Positions 34,265 to 43,033 are shown, counted from the first letter of the stretch. The stretch is DNA of 64,000 nucleotides from DATEDA01 sp963827595 (GCA_963827595.1 CAWHBT010000003.1:1-64000); one strand, 5' to 3'. Translations and numbers: made by a program. The notes: a model not told the origin generated them from the sequence alone.

Positions 34265-35646
34265 GTGGACCAGCAAAGCACGCACCGGACGCAGATCCGG
34301 GCTCGCGTGTCACAGGCGCTGGAACGCGTACGTCAGGCAGCAAAGGCAAGGAAGAAGGAACGGTTCACCGCGCTGCTCCACCACGTCGATCTCGATCTGC
34401 TGCGGCTGTCGTTCTACGCGCTCAAGCGCAATGCGGCGCCGGGTGCGGATGGGGTGACGTGGCAGGACTACGAGGCAGAATCTGGAGAGCAATCTCCAAG
34501 ACCTGCACTCGCGAGTCCACCGGGGCGCGTACCGCGCGCAGCCCAGCCGGCGCAAGTACATACCCAAGCCCGATGGGCGGCAGCGGCCGCTGGGCATCGC
34601 CGCAGCTGGAGGACAAGATTGTCCAACGAGCGGTCGTGGCGGTGCTCAACGCCATCTACGAGGAGGACTTTCTGGGCTTCTCGTACGGCTTCCGGCCGAA
34701 GCGCAGCCAGCATGATGCATTGGATGCGCTGATTGTCGGCATTCAACGGAAGGAGGTGAACTGGATTTTAGATCTCGACATCCGAGACTTCTTCGGGACG
34801 GTCAGCCATGAATGGCTCGTCCGTTTCATGGAACATCGGATCGGAGACGAGCGCATTCTCCGGTTGATCCGCAAATGGCTGAAGGCGGGAGTGCTTGAAG
34901 AAGGGGTCGTGACGGATAGCGAGACTGGCACGCCACAGGGGGCCACTGTTTCTCCCTTGCTGGCGAACGCCTACCTGCACTACGTCTTCGACCTCTGGGC
35001 GCAGCAGTGGCGTAGGCGCCATGCCACCGGCGACATGATCATCGTCCGCTATGCGGATGATGTGGTGCTGGGCTTTGAGTACGAAGCTCAGGCCAAGCGG
35101 TTTCTGGAAGAACTGCGCGAGCGGTTGCAGGAGTTTTCGCTGTCGCTGCACCCGGATAAGACCCGGCTGATCGAGTTTGGCCGCCATGCGGCGGCACGGC
35201 GCGAGAAACTTGGTCTTGGCAAACCGGAGACGTTCACCTTCCTGGGCTTCACGCTCATCTGCGGGAGAACACGGACGGGTCAATTCCAGATTCTGCGGAA
35301 GACCCGACCTGACCGCATGCGGGCGACCCTCAGGCGAGTAAAGGACGCGCTGCGGCGGCAGATGCACCGGCCAATCCCCGAACAGGGGAAATGGCTGCAG
35401 CAGGTCACGACGGGCTTCTTCGCCTACCACGCAGTGCCCACGAACTCCCGGGCCCTCGCGGCTTTCCGCCATCACGTCTCGGTCCTTTGGAAGCGTACGC
35501 TGTCGCGGCGTAGCCAGACGGCCACTATGACGTGGGAGCGGATGCTGAGACTCGTCAAAGCCTGGCTCCCGCCGCCGCGAATCCTTCACCCTTGGCCCGC
35601 GCAGCGCTTCGACGTCAAGCACCCGAGGCGGGAGCCGAGTGCGTAA
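34265..35646 (+). pseudogene. Group II intron reverse transcriptase/maturase, frameshifted
   Basis: The protein is spread over three frames. Frame one from 34265 gives MDQQSTHRTQIRARVSQALE to ALKRNAAPGADGVTWQDYEA. An extra base near 34478-34482 shifts to a frame reading LESNLQDLHSRVHRGAYRA and YIPKPDGRQRPLGIAA. A second extra base near 34600-34605 leads to the long frame LEDKIVQRAVVAVL, YGFRPKRSQHDALDAL, GTPQGATVSPLLANAYLHYV and IIVRYADDVVLGF (catalytic YADD). The end VKAWLPPPRILHPWPAQRF is the maturase tail; no HNH endonuclease follows. Each shift is a single added base. Real mutations or sequence errors are both possible. Confidence 0.85.
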
Positions 35647-35704
35647 ATAGCGCTTGCTCGGATCTGTGCGGGGGGTGCGCCGCAATGCGCATCCCTACCG
35701 CAAA
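35632..35704 (+). ncRNA. Group II intron domains V and VI
   Basis: Domain V (35632-35664) starts GAGCCGAG and ends CTCGGATC, which pair over a GCG/CGC inner stem; the catalytic AGC triad is at 35633-35635. Its first part overlaps the last codons of the maturase. Domain VI follows with GGGTGCGC/ATGCGCATCCC arms and should hold the branch-point A. Confidence 0.7.
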
Positions 35705-36097
35705 CAGAATAGGCCTAACCGGACGTTGCCTCGGGTTCAAGGGTTCGGTACTCCAAAGACGTCGAGGGCCATCCGGGCCGGGCCCTCCCGGCGCCACCGG
35801 CCGCGGAAACCTTGAGCCGCGAATGAGCTCTACCTGATTTCTTCGCCCACAGCGACAAAACAGTGCCCATGGCAACGAGAAATCCCACCATCCCCGCGCC
35901 GAGCGTTCGTGTTCGTCGCGGCCTTCGCTGGATAGAACAGCACGCGCGGGTCGCCTTCGATGATGTTCGCGGGAAGCGCGGCAGGATGCACGGCGCAAGC
36001 AGCAGCGACGTAACTGCAGCGCTCGCGTGGGTTCGTGAAGCGCGCAAGGGGGAATCGTGACCAGCCGAAAGCCGCATCCCTACTGGTCCGGGCGGGT

Positions 36098-36412
36098 ATG
36101 GGTCTGGTTGTGACGCTGACGGGTGAAGCCGGTAAATGCCTAATTAGAGGTGCAATCTGGGAGCTCAGGGCATCCTCCTATCGCGCCTACGTCCACCTTG
36201 TCCCCCCGGGACCCCGACTCGACCTTTCGGCCCTCTCGATCGTCTCAGCGAACGGCCCGACCTTGGAGATAGTACTCGATGCGGCCATCGACCGAGTGAT
36301 GACTACAATCGGGACGCCGGTGCAGAACCTGCGCAAGTGCGCGCCGCGCCACGCGGCCGCGAAGCACCGAACGGAAGAAGGCCCGTCCCTTAGTCCGATT
36401 GGCCCCGGCTAG
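36098..36412 (+). CDS. Hypothetical protein
   Basis: A possible 104-residue protein, MGLVVTLTGEAGKCLIRG..., with a plausible core YRAYVHLVPPGPRLDLSALS, IVSANGPTLEIVLDAAIDRV. The alternation of hydrophobic and polar residues looks coding, but no family is recognised and the Shine-Dalgarno is weak. An in-frame GTG at 36035 is an alternative start. The region 35716-36097 holds no gene I can support. Confidence 0.3.
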   Translation: MGLVVTLTGEAGKCLIRGAIWELRASSYRAYVHLVPPGPRLDLSALSIVSANGPTLEIVLDAAIDRVMTTIGTPVQNLRKCAPRHAAAKHRTEEGPSLSPIGPG

Positions 36413-36483
36413 CCCGCGCGCCGGCTACGGCGCGACCACAGCGGACGGCAGCGAACGCGGCCTAGAACCGCTTGAAGTGAGCC

Positions 36484-36720
36484 TCAATTGAACGACCACT
36501 CCTCCTCGATCCCACCACCGTCGGCAAGAACCCTTACGGTGCTTGGGCGGTGGATTGCAGCCCAGATCTGGGCGTAGCCGACAGCAAGCGCCAGATCCGA
36601 GAAGGACTCTGCTCTTGCCCGGCCTACGGGCGTGACCTCCCATTCGTGGCTCAGGCCGCGTTCAACGACCACGATAGTAGGCTGCCTACCCTGGCCTCGC
36701 TCTTCATCGGACATCGCCAT
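36484..36720 (-). CDS. Small DUF2188-like protein
   Basis: A 78-residue protein: PTIVVVERGLSHEWEVTPVG, SFSDLALAVGYAQIWAAIHR, PSTVRVLADGGGIEEEW. The order of a strand with W, a helix carrying A..YA, then a strand ..VRV...G.. followed by acidic residues, matches the small alpha/beta fold of DUF2188-like proteins. Two further proteins with the same pattern lie at 40134-40609. The start codon is one of three Met codons between 36714 and 36744. The tRNA-like sequence begins 42 bases upstream. Confidence 0.5.
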   Translation of the reverse strand: MAMSDEERGQGRQPTIVVVERGLSHEWEVTPVGRARAESFSDLALAVGYAQIWAAIHRPSTVRVLADGGGIEEEWSFN

Positions 36721-36761
36721 TCGCGAACTCACCGAAAGGGTCACGACGTATCAAAGCGTTT

Positions 36762-36838
36762 TGGGCGAAGAGAGACTCGAACCCTCAACCCTCTGCACCC
36801 TATGGCGCCGACGCTCTGCCAAGTTGAGCTATCCGCCT
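36762..36838 (-). tRNA. Degenerate tRNA-like sequence
   Basis: Read on the minus strand: seven-base acceptor arm AGGCGGA paired to TTCGCCC (one A-C mismatch and one wobble), TA, a D-arm GCTC...GAGC with a TTGG loop, and a good T-arm GAGGG TTCGAGT CTCTC. The anticodon arm is weak: stem TCGGC/GGTGC has two mismatches and the loop GCCATAG lacks U33. The anticodon would be CAT (Met-like). No CCA is encoded. It is probably a tRNA pseudogene carried by a mobile element. Confidence 0.45.
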
Positions 36839-37101
36839 AGGGCAGACCCTACCGCCTCTCCGTTGGGATCACGGCAAAACATCGTTACAGCGAGTGACCG
36901 GTGTCACGTCACCTGGGGATTCGTCTGCGAGGTGCTGCCGACGCAGCGAAGAATCTCCTTCGTGTTCCTGTGGCGAGCCCGGCCCAGGAATTCACGATCT
37001 TTGACTGTCGGCGCGCGCAAGACGGGCTAGGCTTTTCTTGCCGGCGCGCCAGCTCGCCTCGACAGAACCCGCGCGCCGAAGGATAGGAGCGACCCGCTGC
37101 G

Positions 37102-37218
37102 ATGATCTCGAAACCAGCACCGGTCTACGACGACGCCATGCGCGCTGTCTGGCAGGACGTGCGCGTGGCAGCGCTCCTCGCCGTCGTCGCGTTTGTGCTC
37201 GCGATCTTGGCTACCTGA
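37102..37218 (+). CDS. Small single-span membrane protein
   Basis: 38 residues: a polar start MISKPAPVYDDAMRAVWQDV and a C-terminal helix RVAALLAVVAFVLAILAT. It is similar in size and layout to other micro-membrane proteins here. The Shine-Dalgarno (GGAG) is 13 bases from the ATG, which is poor, so the call is tentative. Confidence 0.45.
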   Translation: MISKPAPVYDDAMRAVWQDVRVAALLAVVAFVLAILAT

Positions 37219-37272
37219 AGTACCCCGCGAGCAACGCTGGATGGCCCAGCGGTACGTAAGGAGGAAATGACT

Positions 37273-37527
37273 ATGACGAAGACCCTGCCGAAGGGGCACC
37301 TATCGTGCCTGTCGAGCGCTTTTCGGTATACGCCTGCTGTACGGACGAATGTCGCGGACACTCTCGCGCGGATCGCTCGGGAGATCAAGGCACAGGGTTC
37401 GCGGGAGCGAATCGAGTCCTTGCCTGTTGTGCAGCGTCGTCTTTTTCCTCGCGAGACGAAGCGCCATCTCAATCTCGTCCCGGAATCCGGACGGGTCAGC
37501 GAAGGTGAACTCGCCGAGACCGGTTAG
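37273..37527 (+). CDS. Hypothetical protein
   Basis: An 84-residue basic protein, MTKTLPKGHLSCLSSAFRYT then PAVRTNVADTLARIAREIKA. AAGGAGGA is well placed for ATG 37273 and too close for ATG 37267. The part GHLSCLSSAFRYTPAVRTNV looks conserved-protein-like, but I cannot name a family. It overlaps, on the other strand, the tail of the thermonuclease remnant. Confidence 0.5.
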   Translation: MTKTLPKGHLSCLSSAFRYTPAVRTNVADTLARIAREIKAQGSRERIESLPVVQRRLFPRETKRHLNLVPESGRVSEGELAETG

Positions 37528-37559
37528 CGGCTGAGTAGCCGCGCGGTCGGCGGCGCGGC

Positions 37560-37821
37560 CCTTATCTCGCCACTCCCACGGCGGCACCGGTTTGGCGTCC
37601 CCCCACAACCCGCGTTTCCGTAGGCGGGTTTCGTCCTCTTCGCTTTCGTAGCGCCCGCGGTCCTCAGCCGACTGCTCGTCGGCGTAGCGCCTGAACCACC
37701 AGGCTAGCCCGACGCTGATCTGAGCGAGGCCCACGTCGAGCGTTTTGCCGCAGCGCGGGCAGTCCTGCGGCTGGACCCACACCTTGCACACTTCGCGCCC
37801 GAATCTATCGACCTTGTGGCA
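37560..37821 (-). pseudogene. Thermonuclease (SNase-like) C-terminal remnant
   Basis: The residues CHKVDRFGREVCKVWVQPQD, VGLAQISVGLAWWFRRYADE and LRKRGLWGDAKPVPPWEWR match the second half of staphylococcal-nuclease-like proteins (D.YGR..G.V......N..LV..G.AW.Y..Y....... A....GLW..P.P..PW.WR). The first half, with the catalytic Arg/Glu and the Asp that bind calcium, is missing upstream. The frame stays open to 37300 but that tail is not typical. Confidence 0.7.
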
Positions 37822-38044
37822 CCACGCGGCCCTCGATAGTCCACTCAGCGCCGTGAGCACTCTGGAGTGCAAACGCCACAATTGCCGAGAGGAGGAATCT
37901 AGCCATGAGGGTTTTGAGGAACAACGACCGCACTTCGTCACGCCTGCCCGTAGGACAATCACCTACAACGATTTCGACCCATATTGCCCGTGTCGGCCCG
38001 GTGCGTAGAGTTCACGGATCGCGGCCCTGAAATGGAGATTGACG

Positions 38045-38461
38045 ATGCGAATGAAACCAACGGCGTTAGTGCTTGCCCTCGTTGCCGCGGCAAGCACTGG
38101 CTTTGCCACCGCTCCGGCGCTCGCCGCTGACGTCGGCGTGTCGGTTAGCGTCGGCCAGCCCGGCTTTTATGGCCGCATCGACATCGGCAACTTCCCACAG
38201 CCGCAGGTGATCTACCCGCAGCCGGTTGTGATCCAATCGGTAGTCGTGATGCCCCAACCGATCTACCTGCACGTGCCCCCGGGCCACGCGAAGGACTGGC
38301 GGAAGCACTGCCACAGGTACAGCGCGTGCAACCAGCCGGTCTACTTCGTGCGGGAGGACTGGTACAACAACGTGTACGTCCCGCGTTACCGTGAGAACCT
38401 TGAACGCCCTGCCAAGGGTCAGGGCAAGGGTCAGGGCAAGGGCAAGGGTCAGGGCAACTGA
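38045..38461 (+). CDS. Secreted protein with GQGKG tail
   Basis: A 138-residue exported protein with a signal peptide (MKPTALVLALVAAASTGFAT, cut after ALA). The mature part is Val/Gln/Pro-rich (VSVGQPGFYGRIDIGNFPQP, PVVIQSVVVMPQPIYLHVPP) and contains GHAKDWRKHCHRYSACNQPV, then VREDWYNNVYVPRYRE. It ends in a GQGKGQGKGKGQGN tail, the same Lys/Gly/Gln pattern seen inside the protein at 44018. Similar proteins are frequent, uncharacterised envelope proteins in betaproteobacteria. GGAG lies seven bases before ATG 38045. Confidence 0.75.
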   Translation: MRMKPTALVLALVAAASTGFATAPALAADVGVSVSVGQPGFYGRIDIGNFPQPQVIYPQPVVIQSVVVMPQPIYLHVPPGHAKDWRKHCHRYSACNQPVYFVREDWYNNVYVPRYRENLERPAKGQGKGQGKGKGQGN

Positions 38462-38527
38462 TCGAGCGGCGAGCCCGCATGCTTGTGGCAAAGTCGGGGA
38501 GCGGGCTGATCACCCTGCCAAGGATGA

Positions 38528-38863
38528 ATGATGAGACATCCGAACCGGAGCTACGGGAGAACGGCCATGGTGATCACGGCCGCGCTCGGAGCAGCGATGC
38601 TCCTGCGACCGCCCGAGGCCGCCGGTCAAGAAGCGTGCGGCGTTTTGCGCGACGGGACCCTCGTCGCGAAGGTGCAGGCAAAGTTGTTGGTCAGTCCACT
38701 ATGGGCCAAGGTCGGAAGCCTTGTCGTCACGTCGAAGGAATGCGTGGTGACGCTCGCCGGGACCGTACCTGAACGGGAAAACATCGTTGAGGCCGAGCGC
38801 GTCGCGGCCAGCGTTCAGGGCGTCCGCAGAATTCGTAACACACTCCGGGTCGCGTCCCAGTAA
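38528..38863 (+). CDS. BON domain protein
   Basis: A 111-residue protein with an N-terminal signal or anchor (TAMVITAALGAAMLLRPPEA) and one BON domain: VLRDGTLVAKVQAKLLVSPL, VVTSKECVVTLAGTVPERENI and VEAERVAASVQGVRRIRNTL. BON domains bind phospholipids and are found in osmotic-stress proteins such as OsmY. It lies 67 bases after the previous secreted-protein gene on the same strand. Confidence 0.82.
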   Translation: MMRHPNRSYGRTAMVITAALGAAMLLRPPEAAGQEACGVLRDGTLVAKVQAKLLVSPLWAKVGSLVVTSKECVVTLAGTVPERENIVEAERVAASVQGVRRIRNTLRVASQ

Positions 38864-39102
38864 GTCACATCGTTTTCGACCCGTCTGATGGGCACACCCG
38901 ACGGCTGGCATCTATGGTGCGCGCACCATCGGATCGTGGTGGTATTCCCGTGCGGGCTGTGGGAGCGGGCGCCTGGGGCGGATGATGCTGTGCCGCTCGG
39001 CGCATGCGCCGCCGGGCGGGCGTGACGCCTCACGCGAAGGGACCAGCGTAACCTCCGCGCGCCATCCTAGGAGATCGCAACGCCGAATTGGAGGCCGCAA
39101 AA

Positions 39103-39675
39103 GTGCCTACCTTCGCTGCGATGTCCTGGAACGTCGCGAACCTGTTCCGCCCTGAACTTGGGGCCGCGCAGCCCGAGCAGCAGCGCTACCAGCAAAAGCT
39201 CGCCCTGCTCGCTGCGGTCATCAACCAGGTCACTGCTGACGTGGTGGCATTACAGGAGATCGGCGGCGACGACGCCCTTTTTGATCTGCAGCAGGCTTTG
39301 GGCGGGACCTTTCCGCACCGGGTGATCTCGAAGTATCCAGATGCACGCGGTATTCGGGTGGCGTTCCTGTCAAAGTTCGCCATCGCGAATGCCGCGGACA
39401 TCGTCGAGTTTCCCCCGGGTCCGGCGCTAGATATCCGTGGGATGTCGGACACCGGCGAATCGGTTCCGATCATCCGTATGGGGCGCGGGGCGTTGTTGAT
39501 TCGTGTGACCGATGGCGCGTTCATGGTCGATGTGATGACAGATCACCTGAAATCGAACCTCTTGAGCTTCCCGCGACCTGGCGGCGAGACGAGCTTCACC
39601 CCAGGACGACTGAATCGGTTCCCTCACGGCACCGGGCACTGCGAGCTATCGCTTTACGTGATCCCGTTGCAGTGA
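39103..39675 (+). pseudogene. Endonuclease/exonuclease/phosphatase family, 3'-truncated
   Basis: The frame begins PTFAAMSWNVANLFRP and continues NQVTADVVALQEIGGDDALF, a clear EEP fold with the N (SWNV) and E (LQEI) metal-site residues. VDVMTDHLKSNLLSFPRPGG matches the later T.HLKS.L..FPGPGG motif. After SFTPGR the frame leaves the family and stops, so the C-terminal half with the catalytic D and H is lost. A GTG at 39103 has GGAGG upstream; the TTG at 39088 overlaps that box. Confidence 0.7.
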
Positions 39676-39878
39676 TGGAAGTAGATTGCCTTCAGCTGAT
39701 TAAACTGATCGAGGGGCGAGCGGGCGATCCGCTCCAGCAACGCGGTGCAGATTTCCGCCGTGGGCCGATGGCGCTTCAGCATCGTGAGGACGTCATCGAG
39801 ACTCTCAAGAGATGCCCGCTCCACGATCTCGGAAGCCGTGACTTTGCCGTCGCGGATCATCCGCTCTAAAACATCCAT
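39654..39878 (-). CDS. Small hypothetical protein
   Basis: A 74-residue protein: MDVLERMIRDGKVTASEIVE, RASLESLDDVLTMLKRHRPT and AEICTALLERIARSPLDQFN. It is mostly helical and looks coding. GGGAGAG lies before the ATG at good spacing. It overlaps the end of the truncated EEP gene by 22 bases, which suggests the insertion of this gene's segment cut that gene. No family is recognised. Confidence 0.55.
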   Translation of the reverse strand: MDVLERMIRDGKVTASEIVERASLESLDDVLTMLKRHRPTAEICTALLERIARSPLDQFNQLKAIYFHHCNGIT

Positions 39879-40133
39879 CTCGCTCTCCCTGGTGTGTGCC
39901 CGCGTGTCCCCGCGGACTTCACAACGAGCGTAACAGGGTTGCAGGCCATCGCGTAAGGCAGAGAGGAGCGCTTTGCACACTTGCAACCCTTGTTCACGCA
40001 TTCGTCCGGGATCGCGAAATCCTGCGCCCACCCGAAGACTGGCAAGACTGGCATGTGACGCCCATCACGCGTTGCTGACGTTCTGGCCCGATCCCTGCTC
40101 GGAAGCCTGCGTATTGCATTGCGGGGGACAGGC

Positions 40134-40373
40134 GTGGAAAAAGACGCAGCGAGCAAGGTGGTCACCGTCAAACCTGGGGCGCATCAGGATTGGCGTGTGG
40201 CGATAGAGGGACGGAGCGGCGATCTTCCCTTCACTACGCGGCAACTGGCTATTGACTTCGCGCGCGCCTACGCGAAGCTTCGCCGTGCCAACACGATTCA
40301 GGTCTTCAACGAGAAGGGCGTTCTCGACCAAGAAGAGAAGGTTGACCTCTCGTTCCCGCAGAGCAAAGCCTGA
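40134..40373 (+). CDS. Small DUF2188-like protein
   Basis: 79 residues with VVTVKPGAHQDWRVAIEGRS, FTTRQLAIDFARAYAKLRRA and NTIQVFNEKGVLDQEE. The pattern is a strand with a W, a helix with A..FARA.A, and a strand IQVF...G. The GTG start at 40134 follows GGGGACAG. Its stop TGA shares a base with the ATG of the next gene, so the pair is translationally coupled. The two proteins probably act together, perhaps as a heterodimer (inference). Confidence 0.55.
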   Translation: MEKDAASKVVTVKPGAHQDWRVAIEGRSGDLPFTTRQLAIDFARAYAKLRRANTIQVFNEKGVLDQEEKVDLSFPQSKA

Positions 40374-40609
40374 TGACCACGAAGGGCGGCGTGAAAGTCT
40401 TTCGCGTCGAATCCGCCCAGCCTTACGGGTGGATCGTCTACCTGGACGGCTTCGCCAAGACGCACTTCTTCGTGAGCCGCAGTCTCGCGCTCGTCTACGC
40501 TCGCGAGTGGGCGAAGGTGAATGCGCCGAGTCTAATCGTGGTGGTCGGCCCTGACGGACAGATCGACGTCGATCAGACCTACACCGCGATGGTGCCGCAG
40601 CGGGCGTAA
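40373..40609 (+). CDS. Small DUF2188-like protein, coupled partner
   Basis: 78 residues: VKVFRVESAQPYGWIVYLDG, FVSRSLALVYAREWAKVNAP and SLIVVVGPDGQIDVDQTYT. It has the same layout as the upstream gene at low identity. Its start overlaps the stop of that gene by one base (TGATG). Confidence 0.6.
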   Translation: MTTKGGVKVFRVESAQPYGWIVYLDGFAKTHFFVSRSLALVYAREWAKVNAPSLIVVVGPDGQIDVDQTYTAMVPQRA

Positions 40610-40843
40610 CCGATCATGGTAGGCGCCGCGAGCTGAAGTTCAACCGTGGCCAGAACCATGAAAGGACCTCCAGCGCGCAACCCAGGATAGCGTAGTGGGT
40701 GCCAAGCAAGCGCTTCCGGCCCGCGACTACCGCTACCCACAATGCCGGCGATAGATGACCTGCAGCGTCTGGAACTCCGATAGCGGTGAAGTCGCGATGA
40801 TCGCCTCGAGGGAAGTCACTCAGCTCCGACCTCGGGACACCTC

Positions 40844-42511
40844 TCAAGGAGTCGAAGCCGTCGCTATCGTAAAGCTACCGTAGATGAAGGGCAGGACTGT
40901 GCCGTCATTCATCGTTACTTGAGCGGTGATCGTATGGACGCCCTTGCTCAGTCCGGTGGTGTCGAACCCCCTGGCTGCGCCAGAGTCCGTCGTTCCTGCG
41001 AAATCGAAGGGGCTGCTCGGATCGATCATTATCGGAGTCCCGCCGGGGGAAGATGGGTTCGGATCGTTCAACCAGAACGCGACTTGTTTCACCGGATTGG
41101 ATGCGGCCTCCGGATTGATCTGTGCATAGTAAACGTAGATCGCTCCCGAGACGGACAGGCCGTTCAGCGGGACGGCGTTGGACCGATCCGACGACTTGCT
41201 CAAGAGCAGACCCACTACTGCAGTCTTGGAGTCCGCAGCGATCTCGGCCTGCGTGAGCGCGCGGTTATAGACGCGCACCTCGTCGATATAGCCGGTGAAG
41301 TACTCAGCACCCCAGATGGAGTTGCCGCCGATCCGCAGCTTGCCACTGGAGACGGATATGTTCCCGGCTTGCGGTCGAGTGCCGGCCAGCTGACCGTTCA
41401 CGTAGAGCCGCTGCGTCGAGCCGTCATAGGTCGCAGCCAGGTGAGTCCAGGTCTTCACCGGCAGCTGGGGTCCAGCGGCAAGATTTCTGTCTCCCTCGGC
41501 CGTGTTGATGGTGGTCGAAGGCCTACCCACATCGGAGTTGGCGGAGAGAGAGTAGGCCGGTCCGCCAGACCGCTCCTTCATAAGCACGGTGATCCAGCCG
41601 GTCAACCGCGCTGTTGGGTAGACCCACGCCTCCAGCGTCATGCCCTTGGTGAGGTCTAATGAAGCACTGTCCTCGATGGTGATCCAATCCTTCCTACCGT
41701 CGAACTTCAAGGCTCGTCCGAAGAACGCCGTCCTGACTCGCGAGGCGCCCGAGATCCTTCCATGGTTAGCGGATCCCGATGCGTCGATAACCTCCGTACC
41801 AGTCTTCTCCTCAAAGCCGTAGGCGGCCACCAGGCCGTTCGTCCATCCAGTGGTACCGCTTCCACCGGTCGATGGGGCGGTCGTCGTGCCGCCGCTGGGT
41901 GGTGGGGTGGTCGTGGTGCCGCCGCCGCTGACTGGCGCAGCCGTCACGCTGATCGATTGGGTAGCGGTGGTGCTGCCGCCGCTGCCGGTGACCGTAAGCG
42001 TGACCGCATAGGTCCCGGGGTTCGAATAGGTCTTGGCGACGGCTTGAGTCGTGGCGGTGGTACCGTCCCCGAGATTCCAGAATCGGCTGGACACGCTGCC
42101 GGTCGACGTGTCGGTCAGGGTAACCACCAGCGGCGCGGTTCCCGTCGTCGGACTCGCGGTAAAGCTCGCGACAGGGGCCGGAGCCGGAACAACCGCGCTC
42201 ACCTCGTTCGAGAAGCCGCTCGTGGTCGTGCCGTTGTACGCCTTCACCGCGAAGTAGTAACGCGCTCCATCCGTCAGACCAGGCACCGCAACGCTCGTGT
42301 TGTTCTGGGCATCGATGCTCGAAGAGTAGTTGCCGCTGCTGGTGCCGTAGTGCAGCCGGTAACCGGTAGCGCTCGCCACCGGGTCCCAAGCAAATTTCAG
42401 CTGCCCGGCAAGCGAATTTGCGCTTACAGCCAGAGGAACCAGTAGGACCAGGACCCGAACGAGGAGCCGACTCGCCGGCACACAGCAGCGCAACAGATCG
42501 AAAGACGTCAT
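40844..42511 (-). CDS. Secreted Fn3-PKD-LamG adhesin-like protein
   Basis: A 555-residue exported protein. After a signal peptide (LLVRVLVLLVPLAVSANSLA) come a fibronectin type III domain (LKFAWDPVASATGYRLHYGT to YYFAVKAYNG), a PKD domain (FTASPTTGTAPLVVTLTDTS, FWNLGDG, YSNPGTYAVTLTV), a Gly/Thr/Pro linker, a LamG/concanavalin-like domain (LVAAYGFEEKTGTEVIDASG, NHGRISGASR, TLEAWVYP, WTHLAATYDGSTQRLYVNGQ, YIDEVRVYNRALTQAEI) and a C-terminal Ig-like domain (VKQVAFWLNDPNPSSPGG). Such proteins bind carbohydrate or surface polymers. ATG 42511 has GGGGAGAAC before it; an upstream in-frame ATG at 42568 gives no signal peptide. About 650 bases upstream hold no gene except the VanZ fragment. Confidence 0.85.
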   Translation of the reverse strand: MTSFDLLRCCVPASRLLVRVLVLLVPLAVSANSLAGQLKFAWDPVASATGYRLHYGTSSGNYSSSIDAQNNTSVAVPGLTDGARYYFAVKAYNGTTTSGFSNEVSAVVPAPAPVASFTASPTTGTAPLVVTLTDTSTGSVSSRFWNLGDGTTATTQAVAKTYSNPGTYAVTLTVTGSGGSTTATQSISVTAAPVSGGGTTTTPPPSGGTTTAPSTGGSGTTGWTNGLVAAYGFEEKTGTEVIDASGSANHGRISGASRVRTAFFGRALKFDGRKDWITIEDSASLDLTKGMTLEAWVYPTARLTGWITVLMKERSGGPAYSLSANSDVGRPSTTINTAEGDRNLAAGPQLPVKTWTHLAATYDGSTQRLYVNGQLAGTRPQAGNISVSSGKLRIGGNSIWGAEYFTGYIDEVRVYNRALTQAEIAADSKTAVVGLLLSKSSDRSNAVPLNGLSVSGAIYVYYAQINPEAASNPVKQVAFWLNDPNPSSPGGTPIMIDPSSPFDFAGTTDSGAARGFDTTGLSKGVHTITAQVTMNDGTVLPFIYGSFTIATASTP

Positions 42512-42569
42512 GTTCTCCCCAACGAGATGAAGCCGCTCAAGATGGGCCGGCTGAGCTTCTGGAGTCATC

Positions 42570-43033
42570 GAGCGATGAGCGCGTCGACAGCCCTCTTATG
42601 CGATTGTCATAATGACTGACGTCCGGGTCAAGGTCGTTTCGGGGAATGTGCGCTTTTTGACCATGCTAACGTCATAAACACGACGGTCGGATTGGTTCTC
42701 GCACTTTGGGCACCGGCTACTGCATTGGCGTGAGGTCATTGGCGTGGCGCAGCAAGGCGTGCCACGATTTGGACATCCGAGCAATCAACAGTTTGCGAGG
42801 AAAGCGGACAGGCGATCGTCGTGCTTCAGCGACAGTGCCTACGCTTCTGCTTTACCTGCGTCACGGGGAGCTCAAGGTCCGATACCGCTGGCCGTGCCTG
42901 CGTAGGTTCTCGCCAGCTATCCGGTGCGCCAACGCCTTTCAGGCAAGGAGAGGTAGTTCGGGAGTCGGGGCGGAGCGGCTACCCAGCTGGCGGCTACGCC
43001 AAAGGCACCCGCTGTCATATCGGTCACCTCGAA
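42570..43033. other. Intergenic region upstream of the LamG gene
   Basis: About 460 bases with no supported gene. TGCGATTGTCATAATGACTG at 42598 contains a small GTCAT/ATGAC inverted repeat (GTCATAATGAC), which may be an operator or promoter element of the LamG gene. Confidence 0.35.

Larger units (their letters stand above)
33793..35704 (+). mobile_element. Group II intron
   Basis: The 1,912-bp intron begins with GTGCGCC (33793), the usual GUGYG start, followed by a structured 5' RNA part (to about 34250), a reverse transcriptase gene with two frameshifts, and domains V-VI at 35632-35704. Both borders are set by restoration of the inverted-repeat arm in which it sits. It is probably a class C (bacterial IIC) type, because the encoded protein lacks an endonuclease domain and the insertion lies beside a palindrome (ACGGAAATTTTCCGT). 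Confidence 0.85.
33578..35715. mobile_element. Inverted-repeat (MITE-like) element split by a group II intron
   Basis: The left arm at 33578-33600 (GGCCGATTCTGTTGAAAAAC, then TCG) has its reverse complement in two pieces: CGAGTTTTTCAA at 33781-33792 and CAGAATAGGCC at 35705-35715. Joining them gives a 23-bp arm with one mismatch. Without the intron the element would be about 226 bp. No transposase is inside, hence MITE-like. Confidence 0.7.

Noticed and set aside
35715..36077. Minus-strand frame with one hydrophobic stretch (MVGFLVAMGTVLSLW)
   Set aside because: The frame's ends overlap the intron border and the rest is not protein-like.
37300..37560. Extended tail of the thermonuclease frame
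   Set aside because: After PVPPWEWR the residues no longer fit the family, and the plus-strand gene at 37273 has a better ribosome binding site.
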